Assembly (NCBI GenBank): GCA_029239415.1
Contig: JAQZAY010000240.1
Coordinates: 1 to 6,014, forward strand
Reading direction: 5' to 3'
Origin: Pseudomonas sp.
GTDB taxonomy: Bacteria; Pseudomonadota; Gammaproteobacteria; Pseudomonadales; Pseudomonadaceae
DNA length: 6,014 nt
The notes under the pieces are model-generated. The model worked only from the letters and a program-made list of their open reading frames with translations, was not told the DNA's origin and made no database searches. How positions within the stretch are numbered: position 1 is the first letter of the stretch; every line of letters begins with the position of its first letter. This document shows positions 1 through 6,014 of this stretch, piece by piece. The position numbers and the translations under genes are program-made.

Positions 1-672
1 ACGGCGCTGGTTGCCAAACACCGTGGCCTCGCGCAGGCGAGCCTTGAGCATCATCATGTGCTTCATGTCGAGGCGGGTCTCGAGGTAGTTGCTGGCAGGG
101 ACTCGCTCGAGCAGCGGGTAGCGGCTGGCCACGGCCCGCAGTTGTGCGAACTGCGCGGTGAGGTCCTGCTTGAGGTGAGTGGCATAGAGGTTCAGGCCAC
201 TGGTCTCGATCAGCGTCAGCAGCAACGACAGCAGGCGTTGCTGTTCGCGGCGATCGCCGCCATCGACCGATGTCCTGCCGCTGTCCTGCGCGCGAGGATA
301 ATCGCTGATCAGGCGCAGCGGCGTGTCCGGCGCCAGCCACGCAGGGGGCGGGGAGCCATGGCTGTCACGTTCGGCGGCGTCGCGTTCGTCCCTGCTGAAG
401 GCGCAGCCCGGCGCGTGTTCGGCGGTTCCCGGGTTGTTCTTCAGGAACAGTGTGCCGGTGTGGCCGTTGAGGGTCACGTTGAGCACCGGGAGGGCATCGA
501 TCCGGCAATCGCAGGCCAGCCAGTGGCCGGCGTTGCGTACTTTCATCAGCACCTGGTTCGCTTGCAGCAACGCCGGGCCGACCAAGGTGCCCAGGGCAAA
601 GCCGCGCAGCAGTTCTTCCTCGGCGGGGGTGAGGGTGCGCACCAGGCCTGCGTTCTTTTCGATGATTCGCAT
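1..672 (-). CDS. DUF1173-like protein of unknown function, N-terminal part (runs off the left edge)
   Basis: The minus-strand frame is open for 224 codons from an ATG at 672-670 to base 1 with no stop, so the C-terminus lies outside the window. The start is supported by a GGAG seven bases upstream. The protein is soluble-looking, with no signal peptide or membrane helix. Residues 54-90 hold Cys54, Cys56, His86 and Cys90 (CxC, 29 residues, HxxxC), with LFLKNNPGT between them. This layout recalls the N-terminus of DUF1173 proteins, which carry a CxC, a lysine/proline-glycine-threonine stretch and an HxxxC as I remember the family. A later segment, LLSLLLTLIETSGLNLY (about 147-163), also fits the family's helical middle. 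Residues 91-145 are polar and probably a linker. By inference it binds a metal such as zinc; the family's role is unknown to me. It is divergent from the c-di-GMP gene. That it is a real gene is fairly sure; the family call is moderate, and SWIM-like zinc fingers are an alternative. Confidence 0.7.
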   Translation of the reverse strand, partial: MRIIEKNAGLVRTLTPAEEELLRGFALGTLVGPALLQANQVLMKVRNAGHWLACDCRIDALPVLNVTLNGHTGTLFLKNNPGTAEHAPGCAFSRDERDAAERDSHGSPPPAWLAPDTPLRLISDYPRAQDSGRTSVDGGDRREQQRLLSLLLTLIETSGLNLYATHLKQDLTAQFAQLRAVASRYPLLERVPASNYLETRLDMKHMMMLKARLREATVFGNQRR

Positions 673-679
673 AGGACAG

Positions 680-683
680 CTCC
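680..683 (-). promoter_or_regulatory. Ribosome binding site of the DUF1173-like gene
   Basis: Read on the minus strand this is GGAG, followed by a seven-base spacer (CTGTCCT) and then ATG at 672. It is the only good Shine-Dalgarno match next to a start in that frame, and it fixes the start of the left gene. Confidence 0.65.
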
Positions 684-690
684 AGGCTTC

Positions 691-703
691 AAGCTGCCAG
701 CTT
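691..703. repeat. Short inverted repeat AAGCT-GCC-AGCTT
   Basis: This is a 5-bp stem around a 3-base loop, flanked by further AGCT/CTTCA units (678-681, 687-691, 701-705). Degenerate CTTCAAGCTG-type repeats are frequent between genes in Pseudomonas genomes from what I recall, so this may be a small remnant of one rather than a binding site. It lies just upstream of the left gene's ribosome binding site. Confidence 0.3.
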
Positions 704-708
704 CACGC

Positions 709-724
709 AAAGCGGCGCCGCTTT
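709..724. repeat. Perfect 16-bp palindrome, possible operator
   Basis: The bases read AAAGCGGCGCCGCTTT, identical to their own reverse complement, with a GGCGCC core and A/T-rich ends. It sits 37 bases upstream of the left gene's start and 89 bases upstream of the c-di-GMP gene's start. A perfect palindrome in a short divergent region could be the site of a dimeric repressor. It could also act as a hairpin in the left gene's mRNA leader, if transcription starts upstream of it. No regulator gene is visible in the window, so the role is inferred. Confidence 0.4.
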
Positions 725-812
725 CAACGGCTGCACCGCCTGGAGAAAAATCGCCCGCCTGGCTCAATATTGGAAAAACAGCGCCGATACACACGCAAAC
801 GACCAGAACGCC

Positions 813-3053
813 GTGCCCATGACCCCCTCGACGCTCCTTCCCATCGATCCGCCGCCGGCCAGTTGCACCCTGCGCGGCAGCCTGACGCGCCTGCTGCCGA
901 TCGGTTTTGCCGTGGTCGGCATCAGCCTGTCGGTGGCGCTCGGCCGCCTGGACATACAGGGGCAGGAAAGCGAGCAGGCCGCCATGGTTGCCGCTCGCCT
1001 TTCGGCTGTGCGGGCGGGGCTGGAGGCACAGTTGCGCGCCGCTTTTGGCGAAGCCGAGGGCATCGCCCAGCTGATCAGCGCCGATGGCGGGATCAGCGCC
1101 GGGCATTTCCAGGGCATGGCGCACGAAGCGGTGGGCTCGGTGCCCTACATGCGGCATATCCTGATGGCGCCGGACGATGTCATCAGTCGTGTGTACCCGC
1201 TGGTGGGCAACGAAGGCTTGCTTGGCCAGGACTTTCGTCGCCTGCCTGACCAGTTTCCGATGCTGCAATGGGCACGCGAGCGGGAAAAGGCCGTGCTGGC
1301 AGGCCCGGTGAACCTGTTGCAGGGCGGCCAGGCGCTGATCTACCGGCGGCCGGTGTTCCTCAACGGCAAGCGTGGGGTGAAGCTCTACTGGGGCAATGTC
1401 TCGATCGTCGCCGACATCGAGCGTCTGCTGCGGGTGGCCGGCCTGCCGCCGGGACCCGACGTCGACGTGGCGCTGCGCGGCGGCGATGGGCAGGGTGCGA
1501 ACGGGGCTATGATCTCGGGCGACCAGCGTTTGTTCGACCACCCGCGGGTCAGCCTGTCGGTGGAGGTGCCTGGCGGCCAGTGGCAACTGGCCGCGCAACC
1601 GCGCGGCGGATGGCCGGCGCTGGGCCTGGTCCACTCGCCGCTGTTTCTGTTTGCCATGAGCTGCACCGGGTTGTTCAGCCTGTTCGTCGCCCAGCTCAAC
1701 CGCAACCATCGCCTGGTCAAGCTGCGCAACCGCGAGCTGCACCAGTCGCAGGCCAAGCTCGAACGGCTGGCGCATTACGATGCGATCACCGGCCTGCCCA
1801 ATCGGGTGCTGTTCCAGCTGCAACTGACCCAGGCCATCGCCAAGGGCCAAGGGCTGGCCGTGCTGATGCTCGATATCGATGGCTTCAAGCAGGTCAATCA
1901 CAGCCTTGGCCATGCCATGGGCGACTTGTTGTTGCAGCAGGCCACTGCGCGCTTTCTGCAGGAACTCGACACCCACGACCGCTTGTGCCGGCTGGGAGGC
2001 GATGAGTTCGTGTTCATGCTGCAGGGGACCCAGGTGCAGGTACGGGCCCAGGTGCGCGACCTGCTGCGCAGCCTGCAGCGGCCCTTCGACCTGAGCGGCA
2101 ACGCCGGCCTGGTCACCGGCAGCCTGGGCCTGGCCTGGTGCCCCCAGCATGGGACCGACGCCGACAGCCTGCTGCGCCACGCCGACACGGCCATGTACGC
2201 GGCCAAGGAGGGCGGGCGCAATGCCTGGCGTCCTTATCATCCAGACATGACCGCGCGGCTGCAGCAGCGCCTGGACCTGGAGCGCAACCTGCGCCGCGCC
2301 TTGCAGCACAACGAATTCGAGCTGTGGTACCAGCCCAAGATCGACCTGTTCAGCGGCGACGTGGAGGGCGTCGAGGCATTGCTGCGCTGGCGCGACCCGC
2401 ACCATGGGCTGATCTCGCCGGCCGAGTTCATCCCGCTTGCCGAGCGCACCGGGCTGATCATTGCGATCGGCGAACGCGTGCTGGAGATGGCCTGTGTGCA
2501 GCTCGCGGCCTGGCGCCTGGCAGACGAGCTGCCTGGCCCGCTGGCGATCAACGTCGCGGCCCTGCAGATCGAGCGCAGCGACTATGTCTCGAGCCTGGCC
2601 TCCGCGCTGCAACGCCACGGCCTGCCGGCCAGCCTGCTGGAAGTGGAGATCACCGAGAGCCTGTTGATGGAGAGCCAGCAGCAGGCCTGCCAGGTGCTCG
2701 GGCAACTGCAGGCCATGGGTGTCGCCACTGCGGTGGATGACTTCGGGACCGGCTATTCGTCATTGGCCTACCTGCGCTCGCTGCCGATCGACCACCTGAA
2801 GATCGACCGTGCCTTCATCAAGGACCTGCCCGACGATGACCATGCCGTGGCCATCGCCCGGGCAATCATCGACCTGGGCCATGCCCTGGGCTTTCGCATC
2901 ACCGCCGAGGGCATCGAGACCCAGGCCCAGTACGACTTCCTGCGCGACGCAGGCTGCGACCAGGGCCAAGGTTTCCTCATGGCCCGGCCGATGCCGGCAG
3001 CAGAGCTGCGGCAGTGGCTCGAAGATATCCGGGCCGCAGGAAACACGGCCTGA
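813..3053 (+). CDS. Membrane-bound CHASE-GGDEF-EAL cyclic-di-GMP synthase/phosphodiesterase
   Basis: This 746-residue inner-membrane protein should turn an extracytoplasmic signal into a change in cyclic-di-GMP. A first transmembrane helix (about 26-44) and a second (about 270-294) bracket a periplasmic domain (about 45-268) whose PYMRHILMAP and GxDF/GPVNLLQGG-like stretches fit a CHASE sensor. A short helical linker leads into GGDEF (about 316-470): Asp354, Asn362, Asp371 and a canonical GGDEF at 395-399, so cyclase activity is plausible. The I-site RxxD is DTHD (386-389), so product inhibition is probably lost. The EAL domain (about 485-740) keeps EAL 521-523, Asn580, Glu612, DDFGTG 642-647, Lys663, Glu699 and Gln719, as expected of an active phosphodiesterase. 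The frame is open from 675, but GTG at 813 is its first possible start; ATG at 819 is an alternative. Neither has a clear ribosome binding site. Which activity dominates cannot be told from sequence. Confidence 0.95.
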   Translation: MPMTPSTLLPIDPPPASCTLRGSLTRLLPIGFAVVGISLSVALGRLDIQGQESEQAAMVAARLSAVRAGLEAQLRAAFGEAEGIAQLISADGGISAGHFQGMAHEAVGSVPYMRHILMAPDDVISRVYPLVGNEGLLGQDFRRLPDQFPMLQWAREREKAVLAGPVNLLQGGQALIYRRPVFLNGKRGVKLYWGNVSIVADIERLLRVAGLPPGPDVDVALRGGDGQGANGAMISGDQRLFDHPRVSLSVEVPGGQWQLAAQPRGGWPALGLVHSPLFLFAMSCTGLFSLFVAQLNRNHRLVKLRNRELHQSQAKLERLAHYDAITGLPNRVLFQLQLTQAIAKGQGLAVLMLDIDGFKQVNHSLGHAMGDLLLQQATARFLQELDTHDRLCRLGGDEFVFMLQGTQVQVRAQVRDLLRSLQRPFDLSGNAGLVTGSLGLAWCPQHGTDADSLLRHADTAMYAAKEGGRNAWRPYHPDMTARLQQRLDLERNLRRALQHNEFELWYQPKIDLFSGDVEGVEALLRWRDPHHGLISPAEFIPLAERTGLIIAIGERVLEMACVQLAAWRLADELPGPLAINVAALQIERSDYVSSLASALQRHGLPASLLEVEITESLLMESQQQACQVLGQLQAMGVATAVDDFGTGYSSLAYLRSLPIDHLKIDRAFIKDLPDDDHAVAIARAIIDLGHALGFRITAEGIETQAQYDFLRDAGCDQGQGFLMARPMPAAELRQWLEDIRAAGNTA

Positions 3054-3076
3054 CAGGCGCGAGAGGCCATGCGCAT
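3054..3076. other. Convergent 23-bp gap without a clear terminator
   Basis: The stop codons of the c-di-GMP gene (3051-3053) and of the toxin-like gene (3077-3079) are separated by 23 bases. The only inverted repeat found, GGCCT at 3047-3051 and AGGCC at 3064-3068, has a 12-base loop and no T-run, so it is not a convincing intrinsic terminator. Transcripts of the two genes probably overlap at their 3' ends or end by Rho. Confidence 0.6.
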
Positions 3077-6014
3077 TCAGAGCACCAGTTCGAGCAAGCG
3101 TGCAGCGGGTTGCGCCAGCGCCCGGGCGCGAAACCCGGGGTCGCTATCTATCAGTCGCAGGCGCTGCCACACCTGTTCGTGGGCCTGGTCCTGGAAGTCG
3201 AGATAGGCATCGCTTTCGATCACCGCACGCAAGTCCCGACGGTACTGCAAAGGCAGGCGCATCCAGATGTCCCACTGGTCGTCGTCAGCCAGGTCCAGCA
3301 GCTCCTCGTAATCGGTATCGGCCACCAGCAGGTCCACGCCATGGGTTTCATGGTAGGCGGCTATCTGGCCGAGCACCCTGGCCGACAGCCAGGGGCTTTC
3401 CAGGCGCATCACCTGTCCGGTTTCGAGGGTAAGGTTCAAGTCGTCCGGCAGACTGACGAACTGGTTATCGGAAAGATCCAGCGCGACCGGATCCAGCATG
3501 CGGTCCAGGCCTTGCGGCAGCTCGGCAAGGCTGCAGTTGCTCAGAAAGACCGAGTGCAGGCGTTGCGCTTGACTCAGGTCAGGGGCTTGTAACAACGGGT
3601 TCTCCGAAAGATCGAGCACGCGCAGGCTCGTGAAGCGTTCCAAGGCTTCTTGCGCAGTGGCATCCCAGGTGACGCGGTTGCCTTGCAAGTCCAGCCACAC
3701 GGCCTGCTCCGGATGGAGCACGCTGGGCAGGCGGTCGAAGCGGCAACGACTCAGGTACAGATAGCGTACGCCTGGGAAGCGTTGGATGAACGACGGCGGG
3801 AGCTGATCCAGATGGCGGTTGCCCCCCAGATCGAGCACCTGCACATGGTCGAACGCGTCCGGTAGCTCCAGCGCCGCCAGATCAGCGGTTTCCAGTCGCA
3901 GGTCCCGCAGCGTGAGCGACGGGATCTCCGTGCCATTGGCAAGCGGCATGACAGTGTTCGCTCGCAAGGCGTCGATCAGAGGTTGCACGGAGGGCAAGCG
4001 GCGGGCGTTACCGTGCGACCAGAGCGCCAGGTGCTCGCGCAGGCCGCGCAGCCGGTCTTCGAGACGCTGCAGTTCCTGCTCGGGCACCCTTAGCTGTCGC
4101 CGCCAGGTGCGTAGCACATCTTCGATCTCGGTGTCCCCAGCCCGTGGGTACAGGCGCCGGTAACGGGAGATGAATGAGCTGCGCAGGCTCGACACCGGAT
4201 AGTCGGTGGGCGCGCCGCCACGTAGCGCCAGCCCTGCCGCTTGACCGCGCTCGCGTCCCCACAGCCGTTTGACCAGATCGCCCCGCGATTCGCTGGCCAA
4301 CTGTTGCAACTGCCCGCGCAGGGCTGCTGGATCGTCGTCGGTCAGGGCCAAGGCGCGGCGCTCACTGCTTGACAGCGCCCGCAGGATGGCGCGGCACAGG
4401 TCGGGCTCCTCGGGTGCAGGTGCTGGGCGTTCGCCCAGATGCGGCTCGTAGCCCCCCGGCGTCTTCAAAACGATACGCAGATGCTGCGCCGGTCCGTTGC
4501 CCGCCTTGGCCAGCAGTGGGCCTCGCGGGCTTGCGCCACGCAGCTCCAGGCGCAGTTGCGCAGGCCAGCCGGGCAGGCGTTCGAGGCAGGCCAGGATCAG
4601 GCGTTCGCTATCGCTGTTCGCGAGCGCCGACAGGTACAGTCCCTCCATGGCACGGGCCATTGGCAGGTCGCCGTGCAGTGCCTGCACCTCTGCCTCAAGC
4701 GAGGGCGGCAACGCGCGATCGGTTTCCCAGGCCAGCAGATCGGCCGCTGAGAGACGGTCGACCAATCGGCTGGCCAGAGGTCGACTCAGGCGCGGGTAGC
4801 GGGCTCGCAACCCATCCACCGCCGGGTCGGCAGCGCCGCTCCCCTCGTAGGCCCGGCCAAACACCTCCTCGCGGCTGTGAATTGGCGCCAAGGCCGCCTT
4901 GCGGCTGGCGGCGAGGCGGTCCAGCGTGTCGCGCAGCAGCAGTGGAGCGGGCTGGTTGCTCAGGTGGACATGCTGCAGGCGAGCCTTGTCGATGCCGCTG
5001 ATCTGCGCGGCGATCTCCAGCTCGGCATCGTCATGTTCACTCGACGTGATACCCAGGCGCCGAACCAAGGTTGCGTATGTCCAATCCTGGGGCTGCTCGT
5101 GCGCACCGCGCCAGGCGCCCTCGCCATTATGTTCCAACGGAGGCTGGTACGCCTGGGGGTCTTGCGGATGAACCACACGAAACTGTCCGGTCGCCGTGTC
5201 CAGGCGCTGCTCGTAAAGTTCGCCTTCCATACGGATGAAGTTCCGCTCGTCGTGCAGGTACCGGCCCGCCGCGTCAGGCGCAAGGTCGGCGGGCAACTGC
5301 CGCGTGCTGCGGTAGGGCGCCAGATCCGCGCGCCATAGCCGGAGGCTGCCATCTTCAAGGCGCACGGGATCGAGCGACTCCATCAACGAACTGCTTGATA
5401 GCTTGGGCAGCACCTTGCCGGCCACGTGCAAGCCGCCGATCAGCGCCAGGTTCAGACCGACTGCCTCACAGTGACGCAGCGCCAGATCGCGGTCGCCGAT
5501 GCTCCAGGCCTGGTAGCCTTCGTATACCTCGTCCATCAGTTGATAGGCCGTTACGGCCAGCAGCAAGGCGCCGACGGCCGGGATGAAGAATCCGGCGAGG
5601 GTCAGGGCGTCCATGCCCAGGTCTTCCCAGTGGGCCAGCCGCCGCTTGCGGGCCTGCTCGTCGGCATCGGCAGTGGGCACGGCCAGGAGGCGGGCTTCGC
5701 CCTTGAGCCGAGCCAGATAATCGTCCTGGAGAACGTCGAACACGTCGTGCTCGATGCTCACACGCCGCAGGTGCAAGTCGTTGCCGAGGTTCTGTTGCAG
5801 TATTCGGTTGAACTCGGCGCGCCGCGCCAAGGGCACGAACCCCATGAATGATGTCCGCCAGGCCTCGTCCAGCAGGTCGCGAGCCAAGGTCTCGGTCAGG
5901 GCCGCAAGGCTGGCGAACTGACGCAGTGCGCTGGCCTGGTCCGGCAGGTACAGCAACAGCCCGGCGTGCCCGGCATCGATGATGAGCACCTCATGCAGGC
6001 GGATGTCGAACAGA
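3077..6014 (-). CDS. Large LRR 'dermonecrotic toxin/NEL-type' protein lacking the NEL catalytic domain (N-terminus beyond the right edge)
   Basis: The frame ends with TGA at 3079-3077 and is open through base 6014. A GTG at 5989 (residue 1 in this numbering) is preceded by eight more in-frame codons without a stop or a ribosome binding site, so the true start is outside. Residues 1-200 fit the DUF6543-like region of large pseudomonad toxin-like proteins, with hydrophobic helices near 127-150 and 176-191 flanking YEGYQAWSIGDRDLALRH. Residues 210-315 carry the family block ending YQPPLEHNGEGAWRG...RRLG. Residues 390-485 hold RARYPRLSRPLA, ARAMEGLYLSAL and LERLPGWPAQLRLELR. About six leucine-rich repeats follow (713-855). 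Members of this family often end in a NEL E3 ubiquitin ligase domain with a catalytic Cys. Here only about 110 residues follow, and the last Cys is residue 819, inside the LRRs. A secreted or injected effector role is inferred from the family; no secretion signal is visible. It could also be a diverged, non-ligase member. Confidence 0.88.
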   Translation of the reverse strand, partial: LFDIRLHEVLIIDAGHAGLLLYLPDQASALRQFASLAALTETLARDLLDEAWRTSFMGFVPLARRAEFNRILQQNLGNDLHLRRVSIEHDVFDVLQDDYLARLKGEARLLAVPTADADEQARKRRLAHWEDLGMDALTLAGFFIPAVGALLLAVTAYQLMDEVYEGYQAWSIGDRDLALRHCEAVGLNLALIGGLHVAGKVLPKLSSSSLMESLDPVRLEDGSLRLWRADLAPYRSTRQLPADLAPDAAGRYLHDERNFIRMEGELYEQRLDTATGQFRVVHPQDPQAYQPPLEHNGEGAWRGAHEQPQDWTYATLVRRLGITSSEHDDAELEIAAQISGIDKARLQHVHLSNQPAPLLLRDTLDRLAASRKAALAPIHSREEVFGRAYEGSGAADPAVDGLRARYPRLSRPLASRLVDRLSAADLLAWETDRALPPSLEAEVQALHGDLPMARAMEGLYLSALANSDSERLILACLERLPGWPAQLRLELRGASPRGPLLAKAGNGPAQHLRIVLKTPGGYEPHLGERPAPAPEEPDLCRAILRALSSSERRALALTDDDPAALRGQLQQLASESRGDLVKRLWGRERGQAAGLALRGGAPTDYPVSSLRSSFISRYRRLYPRAGDTEIEDVLRTWRRQLRVPEQELQRLEDRLRGLREHLALWSHGNARRLPSVQPLIDALRANTVMPLANGTEIPSLTLRDLRLETADLAALELPDAFDHVQVLDLGGNRHLDQLPPSFIQRFPGVRYLYLSRCRFDRLPSVLHPEQAVWLDLQGNRVTWDATAQEALERFTSLRVLDLSENPLLQAPDLSQAQRLHSVFLSNCSLAELPQGLDRMLDPVALDLSDNQFVSLPDDLNLTLETGQVMRLESPWLSARVLGQIAAYHETHGVDLLVADTDYEELLDLADDDQWDIWMRLPLQYRRDLRAVIESDAYLDFQDQAHEQVWQRLRLIDSDPGFRARALAQPAARLLELVL
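3425..3853 (-). other. Leucine-rich repeat region of the toxin-like protein
   Basis: Six repeats of about 22-27 residues share an LxxLxLxxNxxxxLP pattern. They begin near residues 716 (VLDLGGNRHLDQLP), 741 (VRYLYLSRCRFDRLP), 763 (AVWLDLQGN), 789 (LRVLDLSENPLLQAP), 811 (LHSVFLSNCSLAELP) and 834 (PVALDLSDNQFVSLP), counting from the GTG at 5989. A weaker unit near 692-710 may be a cap. In related effectors the LRRs bind targets or shield the catalytic domain; here no catalytic domain follows, so protein binding is the likelier role (inference). Confidence 0.85.
5540..5611 (-). other. Hydrophobic helix in the N-terminal toxin-like region
   Basis: Residues about 127-150 (counted from the GTG at 5989) form a strongly hydrophobic stretch, MDALTLAGFFIPAVGALLLA and onward, followed by an acidic turn. 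A second, weaker hydrophobic stretch lies at 176-191 (nucleotides about 5417-5464). In this family the segment is conserved and may insert into or cross a membrane; that role is inference. Confidence 0.55.

Larger units (their letters stand above)
673..812. promoter_or_regulatory. Divergent intergenic control region
   Basis: These 140 bases separate the start codons of two divergent genes, so the promoters of both should lie here or inside the neighbouring reading frames. The region holds a perfect 16-bp palindrome (709-724), a short inverted repeat AAGCT-GCC-AGCTT (691-703), a partial direct repeat (CCAGGCTTCA at 682-691 and CCAGCTTCA at 697-705) and an 8-bp palindrome CAATATTG (765-772) in a relatively AT-rich patch (765-779). 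I could not pick a convincing -35/-10 pair for either direction. A GGAG at 742-745 has no start codon at a suitable distance. No ORF or RNA gene is evident. Confidence 0.6.

Noticed and set aside
760..774. A sigma-54-like promoter, TGGCTCAATATTGGA, upstream of the c-di-GMP gene.
   Set aside because: The GG and TG elements are one base too close compared with the strict -24/-12 spacing, and the GC dinucleotide of the -12 element is missing.
58..822. A 254-codon plus-strand frame over the left gene and the intergenic region.
   Set aside because: It is the complement of the minus-strand DUF1173-like gene, which has a good ribosome binding site and a plausible motif. The plus-strand product is low-complexity in character and crosses the intergenic palindrome.
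546..2705. A 719-codon open frame on the minus strand, antisense to the c-di-GMP gene.
   Set aside because: Its translation is Gln/His/Ala/Arg-rich with no recognisable domain, and the opposite strand carries an unmistakable CHASE-GGDEF-EAL gene. Long antisense frames are expected in GC-rich DNA with strong third-position bias.
3047..3068. A GGCCT/AGGCC inverted repeat between the convergent genes as a terminator.
   Set aside because: The stem is only 5 bp around a 12-base loop and no T-run follows on either strand.
3014..3592. Plus-strand open frames over the toxin-like gene (for example 3014-3592, 4369-5001, 5426-5851).
   Set aside because: They are shadows of the minus-strand gene, whose translation has clear LRRs and family blocks. 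The plus-strand products are Arg/Pro/Ala- or Gln-rich with no recognisable motifs.
5987..5989. GTG at 5989 as the true start of the toxin-like protein.
   Set aside because: The frame stays open to the window edge, no ribosome binding site precedes the GTG, and the family region it lies in continues upstream. It is far more likely an internal valine.

Overview
The window is high-GC proteobacterial DNA with dense coding and hardly any intergenic space. Codon choice, long shadow frames on the antisense strand, and the families present (a CHASE-GGDEF-EAL signalling protein and a very large LRR toxin-like protein of a type common in pseudomonads) point to a Pseudomonas, probably of the putida/fluorescens side of the genus. 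That assignment is inference; no rRNA or housekeeping gene is present to fix it.

Layout: (1) Positions 1-672, minus strand: the N-terminal 224 residues of a gene that runs off the left edge. It has a CxC...HxxxC metal-site-like motif and resembles DUF1173 proteins. (2) Positions 673-812: a 140-bp divergent intergenic region with a perfect 16-bp palindrome and a short inverted repeat. (3) Positions 813-3053, plus strand: a complete 746-residue membrane-anchored cyclic-di-GMP enzyme with a periplasmic CHASE-like sensor, a GGDEF domain and an EAL domain. The active-site residues of both catalytic domains are present, but the inhibitory I-site is lost. (4) Positions 3054-3076: a 23-bp convergent gap. 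(5) Positions 3077-6014, minus strand: at least 978 residues of a very large protein that is open at the right edge. It has the architecture of pseudomonad 'dermonecrotic toxin / NEL-type' proteins (DUF6543-like region, conserved middle region, leucine-rich repeats), but it stops about 110 residues after the LRRs and has no cysteine there. It therefore lacks the catalytic NEL ubiquitin-ligase domain.

The three genes are not an operon. The left gene and the c-di-GMP gene diverge from a shared control region, and the c-di-GMP gene converges on the toxin-like gene. Nothing in the sequence ties the three functionally. No tRNA, rRNA, CRISPR array, insertion sequence or attachment site was seen. 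The points most worth a second look are the catalytic-domain-less LRR toxin-like protein, the divergent palindrome, and the I-site-less dual c-di-GMP enzyme.
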